From: an uncultured Clostridia bacterium
Lineage (GTDB): Bacteria; Bacillota; Clostridia; Oscillospirales; Acutalibacteraceae
Assembly (NCBI GenBank): GCA_946410005.1
Contig: CAMJYS010000002.1
Span: 1-20,421, forward strand
DNA length: 20,421 nt
Direction: 5' to 3'
Positions 8,136 to 15,355 of this stretch are shown here, one piece after another. Made by a program: the position numbers and the translations under genes. The number at the start of each line of letters is the position of its first letter. Position 1 is the first letter of the stretch. A model generated the notes under the pieces. That model was not told the DNA's origin and did not search any database. It saw nothing but the letters and a program-made list of their open reading frames with translations.

Positions 8136-8870
8136 TTATGAAACTTTTTCAATATCGATTTTAAGTTGTTTTATTATTCTTTTTTCAAGCCTTGAAATGT
8201 ATGACTGAGAAATCCCCATTATATCCGCAACTTGCTTTTGTGTATGTTCTTGTTTTCCATTTAAACCAAATCTCAGTTCCATTATTTCTCGTTCTCTTTT
8301 GTTTAGGCTTTTTACAAAATTTAAAACTAAGCTATATTCAACCTCTTGTTCCAAATTTCCAATAACAATGTCTTCATCACTGCCTAAAATATCAGAAAGC
8401 AATAATTCATTTCCGTCACCGTCTACATTAAGTGGCTCATCTATGGAAGTTTCATTTTTCAATTGAGAACTTTTTCGAAGGAACATTAATATTTCATTTT
8501 CTATGCATCTTGAAGCATATGTTGCGAGTTTAATATTTTTATCAGGTCTGAATGTATTAACCGCTTTTATTAAACCAATTGTTCCGATAGATATTAAATC
8601 TTCCAAAAATATTCCGGTTGAATCAAACTTTTTTGCTATATAAACAACAAGTCTTAGATTATGGGTAATTAAAGGTTCTCGTTCGCTATTGGAAGCGCCG
8701 TTTAATATCTTATCCATTATTATTTTTTCTTCTTTTTTGCTTAGCGGCGGAGGAAGAAATTCCGGACCATTTACATAATAAATTCCTTTCTTTATAAAAA
8801 ATATTTTTGATTTTATGATTTTCCAAATATTATTTATTTTTATAAGTAAATTAAAATAAAAATTCTTCAT
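8136..8870 (-). CDS. sigE: Sporulation sigma factor sigma-E (pro-protein)
   Basis: The early mother-cell sigma factor of sporulation, 244 residues, close to B. subtilis SigE. Residues 1-32 are a basic, amphipathic pro-sequence that keeps it inactive at the membrane. Cleavage by SpoIIGA is expected near YY (31-32), just before [15 protein letters not shown], which matches GSEALPPPLS in the B. subtilis protein. Region 2 runs from [12 protein letters not shown] (71-82) through [18 protein letters not shown] and [14 protein letters not shown], and region 4 has [19 protein letters not shown] (210-228). The LPPPLS stretch and the spoIIGA neighbour distinguish it from sigma-K. AAGGAGA precedes ATG 8870, and 23 bp separate it from spoIIGA. 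sigG, which often follows sigE, is not here. Confidence 0.96.
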   Translation of the reverse strand: MKNFYFNLLIKINNIWKIIKSKIFFIKKGIYYVNGPEFLPPPLSKKEEKIIMDKILNGASNSEREPLITHNLRLVVYIAKKFDSTGIFLEDLISIGTIGLIKAVNTFRPDKNIKLATYASRCIENEILMFLRKSSQLKNETSIDEPLNVDGDGNELLLSDILGSDEDIVIGNLEQEVEYSLVLNFVKSLNKREREIMELRFGLNGKQEHTQKQVADIMGISQSYISRLEKRIIKQLKIDIEKVS

Positions 8871-8893
8871 TTTTTATTTCTCCTTGATATGAA

Positions 8894-9745
8894 TTAATCT
8901 AAAATTTCCGGATTTACAAGGCAAGATATGCCTTCTGAAAAATATTCATCAGAGCAAACAGCAACATATGCTTGTTTTTTTAAATTTCCTTTTAAAACTA
9001 CGTATTCCGGTTTAAATGCCGGCAAAATCCCGGTTCCTGATACTGTCTTAAACGGAATCATCCTTATTTTCAAATTTTGTATTTCTTTATGATTTTCAAT
9101 ATTTTCTATTTTTTCAAAAATATTAAATTCGGGAATCAGTAAATTTATTTCACTTTTTTTTACAACTATAACAGGTAAATTTGAAAATGGTTCTTTCAGT
9201 AAATTTCCCGTATCGATTTTTGCATTCAAAACAATATATTTATCTTTAAATTTTATTCCTATTTCATATTTAGAGCTTTTTAACTGTTTTTTTTCGATTA
9301 CACGATTTATAATTTCTATTATTATGTAAGAAACAACAGTTGAGATTATTAAAGTTAACGGAGAAATATTAAAATAAACGATATCATTATTCATGATCAT
9401 CCCGCTTGGTTTAAAAACACACCACAGTGTAAACATTGTTCCGGAAAAAGCAAAATTCACAGCATAAAAACAGACAATAATTTTTAAAAATTGCTTTATT
9501 TTATTAAATTCAAACGCCGCCGCAACCATTATAATCGACATAAATAGTTTTACTAAAACGGAAACGAATAAATTTGGCTCTGGAATAAATATGTATAAAG
9601 AATATATCGCTCCTAATATTTCACCTAAGATAAGCCTTGATAATTTTAGTTTTAAATTTAAAAATTTGGATGTTGTAAGTAAAAGAAAATAGTTTACGAA
9701 TAAATTTACGATTATTAGAACGTCTACATAAATTACTTGTTTCAT
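8894..9745 (-). CDS. spoIIGA: Sigma-E processing peptidase SpoIIGA
   Basis: A membrane aspartic protease that cleaves pro-sigma-E in the mother cell after the SpoIIR signal from the forespore. The first 150 residues hold about five hydrophobic segments (starting VIYVDVLIIVNLFVNYFLLL, at 4-23), as in SpoIIGA. The cytoplasmic half contains the catalytic motif AKIDTGN (175-181, Asp 178), followed by a Gly-rich region with TVSGTGILPAFKPEYV. Length, 283 residues, is near the usual value of about 300. The start at 9745 is fixed by an in-frame TGA codon immediately upstream; the ribosome binding site is weak (GTGGTGA). sigE follows in the same transcript. The promoter has the unusual spoIIG layout described separately. 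Confidence 0.95.
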   Translation of the reverse strand: MKQVIYVDVLIIVNLFVNYFLLLTTSKFLNLKLKLSRLILGEILGAIYSLYIFIPEPNLFVSVLVKLFMSIIMVAAAFEFNKIKQFLKIIVCFYAVNFAFSGTMFTLWCVFKPSGMIMNNDIVYFNISPLTLIISTVVSYIIIEIINRVIEKKQLKSSKYEIGIKFKDKYIVLNAKIDTGNLLKEPFSNLPVIVVKKSEINLLIPEFNIFEKIENIENHKEIQNLKIRMIPFKTVSGTGILPAFKPEYVVLKGNLKKQAYVAVCSDEYFSEGISCLVNPEILD

Positions 9746-9786
9746 TCATCACCACTACTTTTTGATGGAAATAACTCCTAAATAAT

Positions 9787-9820
9787 ATTATGCAAAATAA
9801 AATAGCGATTATTATGTCAA
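9787..9820 (-). promoter_or_regulatory. spoIIG-type promoter with 22-bp spacer
   Basis: Read on the - strand, a perfect TTGACA (9815-9820) is followed after 22 bp by CATAAT (9787-9792). No acceptable -10 exists at 17-18 bp. The B. subtilis spoIIG promoter is known for exactly such a 22-bp spacer, is used by sigma-A RNA polymerase, and needs phosphorylated Spo0A. Start of transcription would be near 9780, about 35 nt before spoIIGA. Confidence 0.75.
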
Positions 9821-9865
9821 AAATAGGCGCATAGAAAAAATATTTTTCAGAATAATTTTTGCGAA
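9815..9865. promoter_or_regulatory. Candidate Spo0A boxes upstream of spoIIGA
   Basis: Compared with the 0A-box core TGNCGAA, TGTCAAA at 9815-9821 has one mismatch and overlaps the -35 of the spoIIGA promoter. AGGCGCA at 9825-9831, exactly 10 bp away, has two mismatches. TTGCGAA at 9859-9865, about four helical turns upstream, has one. All read in the same direction. The first is the most convincing because of its position over the -35; the others are degenerate. Confidence 0.5.
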
Positions 9866-9876
9866 TAGATTTATGA

Positions 9877-9905
9877 TTGTTTATTTATATTTTTTGTGAT
9901 ATAAT
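9877..9905 (+). promoter_or_regulatory. Sigma-A promoter of the phosphohexomutase gene
   Basis: TTGTTT at 9877-9882 and TATAAT at 9900-9905 have 17-bp spacing, and TGA before the -10 makes an extended -10 (TGnTATAAT). The leader is about 60 nt with GGACGGAG before ATG 9973. The promoter starts 12 bp from a Spo0A-box-like sequence. Confidence 0.7.
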
Positions 9906-9924
9906 TGAGTATATTTTTGTGATA
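9891..9924 (+). repeat. Short direct repeat in the phosphohexomutase promoter
   Basis: TTTTTGTGATA occurs at 9891-9901 and again at 9914-9924, a 23-bp period, both preceded by TATA. The first copy overlaps the -10 and the second lies in the early transcribed region. It may be a small duplication; no known binding site is recognised. Confidence 0.4.
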
Positions 9925-9972
9925 AAAGTCGGTAAAAGTAATAAATTTTAAAAAAAAGGACGGAGTTTTAAG

Positions 9973-11469
9973 ATGCTTAATGAGTTTTGGGGTAAATTAA
10001 AAAGCGGATCAGATATTCGTGGCATCGCAATGGAAGATGACAATAATAGTAAAATTGATTTAACTAACGATATTGTAGAAAAAATATGTATTTCTTTCAC
10101 TAAATGGTTAGGCCGAAAAACTAATTTAGACTATAAATTAATAACTGTTGCAATTGGACACGATTCAAGATTATCTGCAAATAGAATAAAAAACGCAGCT
10201 ATAAATGCGTTAAGAAGTATCGGTGTAAACGTTTATGATTGTTCACTTATGCCAACACCCGCAATGATGACCGCCATATCCATTTTAGATTGTACAGGAG
10301 CCATAGAAATAACTGCGAGTCATCATCCGAAAAATAAAAATGGATTAAAATTTTTCACAATTGATGGCGGATTATCAGATAACGATATCGAAGAAATTCT
10401 GGAAATAGCTCAAAATGAAGAAGTTGTTGCTAATTCCGATTCCGGAAACGTTAGAACAACAAATATAATGAAATATTATGAAGAAAAATTAAAAAATATT
10501 ATAATTAAAGAAACCGGCGAGTTATCATCTATGCCATTAAAAGGCTTAAAAATTGCCGTAGATGCCGGAAATGGTGTAGGAGGATTTTTTGTTGAAAACG
10601 TTTTAAAACCTCTTGGAGCTGACACTGCAGGTAGTATATTTTTAAATCCGGATGGGAATTTTCCGAATCATATTCCAAATCCTGAAAATAAAAATGCGAT
10701 TGAGTGTATAGTTGAAGCAACGAAAAAAGCTAAAGCCGATGTAGGAATAATATTTGATACAGATGTGGACAGAGTTGCATTTGTAGATGAATGCGGAAAA
10801 GAAATAACAAAAGATAGGTTTATCGCTTTGGCTTCGTATATAGCGTTAGAAAATAACAAAAACGGAGTGATTGTTACAGATTCAGTAACGTCAGATAATC
10901 TTAAAACATTTATAGGGAGTATAGGCGGAAATCAGTTTAGATATAAGCGTGGATATCACAATGTTATAGAAATGGCAAAAATAATAAATAAAAAGGGAAC
11001 AAATTGCCCTCTTGCAATCGAATCGTCAGGTCACGCTGCGTTTAAAGAAAACAATTTTATTGATGACGGTGCGTTTTTAGCAGCAAAAGTGGTCGCTAAA
11101 TTAGTAAATTTAAAAAATCAAAATGTAAAATTAAGCTATTTAACTAAAAATTTAGTTTCTCCAAAAGAAACTGCATCTCTGCGGGTGTCGATAACCGGAG
11201 AATACTGGGAAGAATTAGCTGAAAAAGTTCTTTCAGAATTTAAAAATTATGCTAATTCAAAAAAAATATTTACAGTTGATAATGAAAATATAGAAGGTGT
11301 AAGAATTTCTTTGAATTCCAAGCACCATAATGCATGGGCAATCTTAAGAAGAAGTATTCATGATCCGGTAATAGTGATATACGCTGAAAGCTATAACACC
11401 GGCGTATTAAAACAGATAATCGGTGAATTGAAAGAATTTTTCAAAAAATATGATTTTGTAAAATTTTAG
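9973..11469 (+). CDS. Phosphoglucomutase/phosphomannomutase family protein
   Basis: An alpha-D-phosphohexomutase of 498 residues that interconverts hexose 1- and 6-phosphates through a phosphoserine. All four family motifs are present. TASHHPKNKNGLKF (114-127) holds the catalytic Ser 116, DTDVDR (262-267) is the metal-binding loop, and IESSGHAAF (349-357) is the sugar-binding loop. RRSIHDP (459-465) with a following Tyr-Ala-Glu-Ser stands at the phosphate-binding site of domain 4. Substrate (glucose, mannose or glucosamine phosphate) cannot be decided from motifs; the ESSGH loop is compatible with the phosphogluco/phosphomannomutase branch. It would feed sugar-nucleotide and cell-envelope synthesis and connects to pgi near the window's right edge. 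It is divergent from spoIIGA and has its own promoter and terminator. Confidence 0.9.
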   Translation: MLNEFWGKLKSGSDIRGIAMEDDNNSKIDLTNDIVEKICISFTKWLGRKTNLDYKLITVAIGHDSRLSANRIKNAAINALRSIGVNVYDCSLMPTPAMMTAISILDCTGAIEITASHHPKNKNGLKFFTIDGGLSDNDIEEILEIAQNEEVVANSDSGNVRTTNIMKYYEEKLKNIIIKETGELSSMPLKGLKIAVDAGNGVGGFFVENVLKPLGADTAGSIFLNPDGNFPNHIPNPENKNAIECIVEATKKAKADVGIIFDTDVDRVAFVDECGKEITKDRFIALASYIALENNKNGVIVTDSVTSDNLKTFIGSIGGNQFRYKRGYHNVIEMAKIINKKGTNCPLAIESSGHAAFKENNFIDDGAFLAAKVVAKLVNLKNQNVKLSYLTKNLVSPKETASLRVSITGEYWEELAEKVLSEFKNYANSKKIFTVDNENIEGVRISLNSKHHNAWAILRRSIHDPVIVIYAESYNTGVLKQIIGELKEFFKKYDFVKF

Positions 11470-11491
11470 TACCAAATTTAAACAAATTTTT

Positions 11492-11519
11492 ACCTACGAT
11501 GAATTATCGTGGGTTTTTT
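11492..11519 (+). terminator. Terminator after the phosphohexomutase gene
   Basis: ACCTACGAT (11492-11500) pairs with ATCGTGGGT (11506-11514), 9 pairs with one wobble, 5-nt loop, followed by a run of T residues to 11519. Confidence 0.85.
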
Positions 11520-11555
11520 ACAATTAAAATTTATTTACAAATTTTCAAAAGGCAT

Positions 11556-11584
11556 TTGATTTTTATATAAAATTATGGTATAAT
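11556..11584 (+). promoter_or_regulatory. Sigma-A promoter of the lipoprotein gene
   Basis: TTGATT at 11556-11561 and TATAAT at 11579-11584 have 17-bp spacing with an extended TGG before the -10. The leader is about 26 nt and includes AAGGAG at 11603-11608. Confidence 0.8.
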
Positions 11585-11616
11585 ATAATTAAATAAAAAA
11601 ACAAGGAGATTCATAC

Positions 11617-12831
11617 ATGATGAATTTAAAAAATAAAAAAATATGGGCATGGTTATTTTCTTTGTCATTAAGTTTGGGATTAACAGCTATTTCAGGTTGT
11701 TCAATGTCTAATAATACTACGACGGAAAATGACAGTGCGAATTCTAAAATTAGCTCGAATGAATCTATATCTGAGTCTATATATAAATATGAAATTACAT
11801 TACAAAATAATGATTCGAATTTAATAAAATTTATATCAGAAAATCCAATAAAAACATCCATTTATGAAAATATAAGTGAAGAAGAAGACAGTAAATTTGA
11901 AAACAATAGATTAAGAGTAAAATCCGGATACAATACACTGGATAAAAATGAAAAGTTAATATATGACGCTATCGTTTGCTGTGTAAACAATTTAGATAAT
12001 TCACAAAACAAAAATTATGATTTAAAAATTTCCACCGAAAAAAGTAGGGAAGAGTTTTCAAAAAATTTAAACACTAATATAAGATATAAAATATTGCGTG
12101 CTGTTGAAAATGATTATCCGGAATTTTTTGTGTTCGGAAGCAGTAATATCGGAATTTTTGTAGACGAAAACAATAAAATTAAAATTGCTATTTATGCGTA
12201 CTTTTCAAAAGACGATATGCTGAATAAAAGAAAAGAACTAGATAAAAAGTCTGATGAAATTCTAAAAAAATTAAAAATAGACGAAATTAAAGACACACGC
12301 AAAAAAGTCGAAGCGATTTATAATTATATGTGCGATAACTGTGAATATTACGGTGAAGAAGATTTTGAAGAAAATAAATATCCCGAATGGCTAAAAGAAA
12401 ATAATATAACAAACGCTAAATTTTTGAATTCTTATGCTTTTAATAGTTATAGTGCGCTTTGTAAAGGCAAAGCAGCGTGCGGTGGTGTTACTCGAGCTTT
12501 TCAATTATTATTAAATAAAGCGGGAATTGACTGCAGAGTAGTCATTAATAATGAACATACGTGGAATATTGTGAAAATAGACAATAAATGGATATGCATT
12601 GATGTGACTTGGGACTTAGATGAAAAAATCGAAGATCGTTGTTGGTTTGATTTTGATGTAAATAAACTCAAAGGTATAAGTTTACTTGCGCACAGTATTA
12701 TGGATTCTTATGAAAAGAAAAACACAAAGCCATTTAATCTCAGATTGCCAAGCGGGATAAAATTTAGAATTATAAACAGCGATGAAGCCAAAAGATTAGC
12801 AGAATATAACGGGCATCAATATAATTACTAA
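11617..12831 (+). CDS. Lipoprotein with transglutaminase-like domain
   Basis: A predicted cell-surface lipoprotein of 404 residues. The signal peptide has basic KNKK near its start, a hydrophobic core (about 10-24) and the lipobox ISGC, with Cys 28 as the lipidated residue. A Ser/Asn/Thr-rich linker follows (about 29-60). Residues about 225-335 match the transglutaminase/protease-like superfamily: GKAACGGVTRAFQLLL (284-299) with nucleophile C288, EHTWNIV (313-319) with H314, and IDVTWD (328-333) with D329. All three catalytic positions are present, so it may be an active hydrolase or crosslinker of surface protein or peptidoglycan peptides. The middle region (about 60-220) is not recognised. 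Tandem ATGs occur at 11617 and 11620; the first is 8 nt from AAGGAG. It ends 5 bp from the convergent RibU-like gene. Confidence 0.85.
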   Translation: MMNLKNKKIWAWLFSLSLSLGLTAISGCSMSNNTTTENDSANSKISSNESISESIYKYEITLQNNDSNLIKFISENPIKTSIYENISEEEDSKFENNRLRVKSGYNTLDKNEKLIYDAIVCCVNNLDNSQNKNYDLKISTEKSREEFSKNLNTNIRYKILRAVENDYPEFFVFGSSNIGIFVDENNKIKIAIYAYFSKDDMLNKRKELDKKSDEILKKLKIDEIKDTRKKVEAIYNYMCDNCEYYGEEDFEENKYPEWLKENNITNAKFLNSYAFNSYSALCKGKAACGGVTRAFQLLLNKAGIDCRVVINNEHTWNIVKIDNKWICIDVTWDLDEKIEDRCWFDFDVNKLKGISLLAHSIMDSYEKKNTKPFNLRLPSGIKFRIINSDEAKRLAEYNGHQYNY

Positions 12832-12836
12832 ACAAC

Positions 12837-13364
12837 CTACACCGCGATGTGATTGTTTTTCACATATTTAAATAAAATACTAGAAACAACGAGATTAACC
12901 AAAAGGCGTATACAATTATAAGGTATAACGATTGGTAGCATAATAGTTTTTAAAAATTCGGTTGTCATGCCGAAAAAATATTTCCATATAAAATAGTTCA
13001 AAATTAATTTAATCGAAAGATATAAAATTGAGCCTACTAAAATAATTTTGTAGGTTCTTTTGTTTATTTCATTAGCTTTGCTTATAAAGAATAACATCAA
13101 TAGCATAGTTAATTTTACTACAAAACTAATCCATCCGACTGAACTAAACATCATCGAACGGATTAACGACGAAACAATTAAGACAATTGCTCCGGAAGAA
13201 AAACCGAACAGAAGCGTTGCTAAAAATGCAGGGATGTCTGAAAAGTCTAATTTTAGAAAAGGAACCATTGCGAATATAGACATACGACCTAAAAAACCTA
13301 AAATTAGCGAAATTACTATAAACATTGCGTTATATGTAGTTATGCGAATATTGTTTGTTCTCAT
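12837..13364 (-). CDS. ribU: ECF transporter substrate-binding (S) subunit, RibU-like
   Basis: A 175-residue integral membrane protein with five to six hydrophobic helices, the size and layout of ECF vitamin-transporter S components. LKLDFSDIPAFL (37-48) is the hallmark stretch of the riboflavin subunit RibU/FmnP, and the C-terminal pattern (LNYF, then MLPIVIPYNCIRLLVNLVVSS) also follows RibU. The short polar segment after the second helix, which in RibU usually contains a conserved Glu and Lys-Asn (VE-IKNLLH), reads VLIVSSLIRSMM here, so the substrate may not be riboflavin. The partner EcfA/EcfT genes are elsewhere. ATG 13364 is preceded by AGGG 11 nt away, directly after a large hairpin. 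No FMN riboswitch is seen in the 155-bp gap before typA. The gene symbol is tentative. Confidence 0.75.
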   Translation of the reverse strand: MRTNNIRITTYNAMFIVISLILGFLGRMSIFAMVPFLKLDFSDIPAFLATLLFGFSSGAIVLIVSSLIRSMMFSSVGWISFVVKLTMLLMLFFISKANEINKRTYKIILVGSILYLSIKLILNYFIWKYFFGMTTEFLKTIMLPIVIPYNCIRLLVNLVVSSILFKYVKNNHIAV

Positions 13365-13371
13365 TTAATTA

Positions 13372-13454
13372 TATTCCCTCACCTATACAAAATATTAATT
13401 TTGTATAGGTGATTATTTTTCTTTTTCTGATTAATATTTTTATTCCCACCTATA
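13372..13454 (-). repeat. Repeated TATAGGTG element upstream of ribU
   Basis: Read toward ribU, TATAGGTGGGAATA (13441-13454) recurs as TATAGGTGAGGGAATA (13372-13387), the second copy containing the ribU ribosome binding site. The octamer also occurs inverted at 13404-13411 as the other arm of the palindrome. Three copies within 75 bp suggest a duplicated control element or protein-binding site. Confidence 0.45.
13380..13420 (+). terminator. 14-bp perfect palindrome with T-rich flank upstream of ribU
   Basis: CACCTATACAAAAT (13380-13393) is mirrored perfectly at 13398-13411 around a 4-nt loop and followed on the + strand by ATTATTTTTCTTTTT. This has the form of a rho-independent terminator for transcripts moving right, the only source being read-through from the lipoprotein gene across ribU. 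On the - strand the hairpin abuts the ribU Shine-Dalgarno AGGG (13376-13379) and lacks a T-run, so it could instead act as a leader hairpin or operator. Confidence 0.5.
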
Positions 13455-13476
13455 AAAAATTAGTATTTTTTAAAAT

Positions 13477-13509
13477 TGCAATAGCCAATTACTAAAACTG
13501 ACTATTGCA
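13477..13509 (-). terminator. Possible terminator after typA
   Basis: TGCAATAG (13477-13484) and CTATTGCA (13502-13509) form an 8-bp stem 10 bp beyond the typA stop codon. On the - strand the sequence after the stem reads ATTTTAAAAAATAC, a poor T-run, so termination may be incomplete and ribU could be reached by read-through. Confidence 0.45.
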
Positions 13510-13519
13510 TAATATATTA

Positions 13520-15337
13520 TTATTTTTGAACTTTACTTCTAAGACGCATTGTTTTATCAAGAATTCTTTTTCTGATTCTTATACTTTTTGGAGTTACTTC
13601 TAAAAGCTCATCTTCATCTATAAATTCTATCGCTTGTTCAAGACTTAAAATACTCGGCGGCGTTAATTTAAGTGCTTCGTCAGAACCGGACGCACGCATA
13701 TTTGTAACATGTTTTTTCTTGCATACGTTTACGGTTATATCTTCTGCTTTTGGAGTCGAACCCACAACCATTCCCTCATAAACATCTACGCCGGGTCCTA
13801 TAAAAAGTCTACCTCTATCTTGTGCTGCGAAAAGTCCATATCCCGTAGATGTACCGGTTTCATGAGCAACTAATGATCCATGTCTGCGTTGAACGATTTC
13901 GCCTTTATACGGCTCATACGAATCAAAAATTTGATTTAAAATTCCTTTACCATTAGTATCCGTTAAGAATTCCGAACGATAACCTATAATTCCACGAGAC
14001 GGAACCCTGAATTCCAGCATTGTCATAGAGCCTTCTTTTGGCGTCATATTTATCATTTCAGCTTTTCTTGCTCCGATTTTTTCTATAACTGCTCCGACAT
14101 ATTCTTCCGGAACTTCTATCGCTAAAATTTCAATAGGTTCACATTTTACGCCGTCAATTTCTTTCATAATAACTTGCGGTCTGGAAACTTGGAATTCGTA
14201 GCCTTCTCTACGCATTGTTTCTATGAGAATTGATAAATGCAATTCGCCTCTTCCTGAAACTTTGAATGTATCAGCCGAATCGGTTTCTTCTACACGCATT
14301 GAAACGTTTGTTTCAACTTCTTTGAAAAGTCTATCACGAACATTTCTCGATGTTACGAATTTTCCTTCTCTTCCTGCAAATGGACTATTATTAACCATAA
14401 AATTCATAGAAACTGTCGGCTCGTCAATTTTCACGAACGGCAAAGCCTCTATATGGTCTGTATCACAAAGAGTTTCGCCGATATTGAGTCCTGTAATTCC
14501 CGAAATGGAAATTATTTCGCCAAGACCAGCTTCTTCCGCTTCTGCTCTTTTAAGCCCTTCGAATTTATAAATTTTACCAATTTTTACATTTTTGACATCG
14601 CCATCTCTAGTGCAAAGTGAGACGTTTTGGTTTGTTTTAACAAGACCTCTTTCTACACGGCCTACGCCGATTCTACCGACATAATCATCATAGTCTATAT
14701 TAGAAATAAGTATTTGGAGCGGGCCGTTTGGGTCGCCTTTCGGGCATGGAACTTCGTTTATTATAGTTTCGAATAACGGTTTTAAATTGTCTTTTGAATC
14801 GTCATCAGAAACATAAGCGTATCCGCTTTTTCCTGAAGCATAAACCACCGGAAATTCAATTTGGCTTTCGTCTGCGCCTAATTCTATAAATAAATCCAAA
14901 ACTTCATCAACTACTTCGTCAGGCCTTGAACCGGGACGATCAACTTTATTTACAACTACGATTGGCTTTTTTCCAAGCTTCAGTGCTTTTTTTAGAACAA
15001 ATCTTGTTTGAGGCATACATCCTTCGAAAGCATCGACTAATAACAAAACTCCATCCACCATCATTAATATACGTTCAACTTCCCCGCCAAAATCAGCGTG
15101 ACCCGGTGTGTCAACTATGTTTATCTTAATGTCGTTATACATTACAGCAGTATTTTTTGAAAGTATTGTTATGCCTCTTTCTCTTTCTAAATCGTTTGAG
15201 TCCATTACTCTTTCTGCGATAGCTTCGTTTGAACGAAAAATTCCGCTTTGTTTTAACATTTGATCAACAAGTGTTGTTTTACCATGGTCAACGTGCGCTA
15301 TAATAGCGATATTTCTTAATTTTTTATAATCTTCCAT
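13520..15337 (-). CDS. typA: TypA/BipA ribosome-associated GTPase
   Basis: A translational GTPase related to EF-G and LepA that helps 50S subunit assembly and growth under stress or cold. At 605 residues it has the standard length. The GTP-binding motifs are AHVDHGKTT (14-22), RERGITI (52-58), DTPGHADFGGEV (76-87) and NKVD (130-133), followed by the ASGKSGYA stretch. After the EF-Tu-like beta-barrel domain, GRGELHLSILIETMRREGYE matches the EF-G domain III type fold. RGIIGYRSEFLTDTNG and the basic C-terminal domain unique to BipA are both present. AGGAG precedes ATG 15337. It lies 18 bp after the histidine phosphatase gene and is probably the last well-transcribed gene of the der-plsY-phosphatase-typA run. 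Confidence 0.97.
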   Translation of the reverse strand: MEDYKKLRNIAIIAHVDHGKTTLVDQMLKQSGIFRSNEAIAERVMDSNDLERERGITILSKNTAVMYNDIKINIVDTPGHADFGGEVERILMMVDGVLLLVDAFEGCMPQTRFVLKKALKLGKKPIVVVNKVDRPGSRPDEVVDEVLDLFIELGADESQIEFPVVYASGKSGYAYVSDDDSKDNLKPLFETIINEVPCPKGDPNGPLQILISNIDYDDYVGRIGVGRVERGLVKTNQNVSLCTRDGDVKNVKIGKIYKFEGLKRAEAEEAGLGEIISISGITGLNIGETLCDTDHIEALPFVKIDEPTVSMNFMVNNSPFAGREGKFVTSRNVRDRLFKEVETNVSMRVEETDSADTFKVSGRGELHLSILIETMRREGYEFQVSRPQVIMKEIDGVKCEPIEILAIEVPEEYVGAVIEKIGARKAEMINMTPKEGSMTMLEFRVPSRGIIGYRSEFLTDTNGKGILNQIFDSYEPYKGEIVQRRHGSLVAHETGTSTGYGLFAAQDRGRLFIGPGVDVYEGMVVGSTPKAEDITVNVCKKKHVTNMRASGSDEALKLTPPSILSLEQAIEFIDEDELLEVTPKSIRIRKRILDKTMRLRSKVQK

Positions 15338-15355
15338 TTTTTATATTTTTCTCCT

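Noticed and set aside
12847..12865. Hairpin ATGTGA/TCACAT as a terminator of the lipoprotein gene
   Set aside because: Only six AT-rich pairs, no T-run after it, and it lies inside the ribU coding sequence.
13060..13368. 102-codon open frame on the + strand over the ribU start
   Set aside because: It is antisense to a convincing membrane protein, lacks a ribosome binding site and has no recognisable protein features.
13365..13519. FMN riboswitch ahead of the RibU-like gene
   Set aside because: None of the conserved FMN riboswitch core sequences are visible; only a simple hairpin and short repeats are present.
14223..14570. 115-codon open frame on the + strand antisense to typA
   Set aside because: Shadow of the highly conserved typA coding sequence without its own ribosome binding site.
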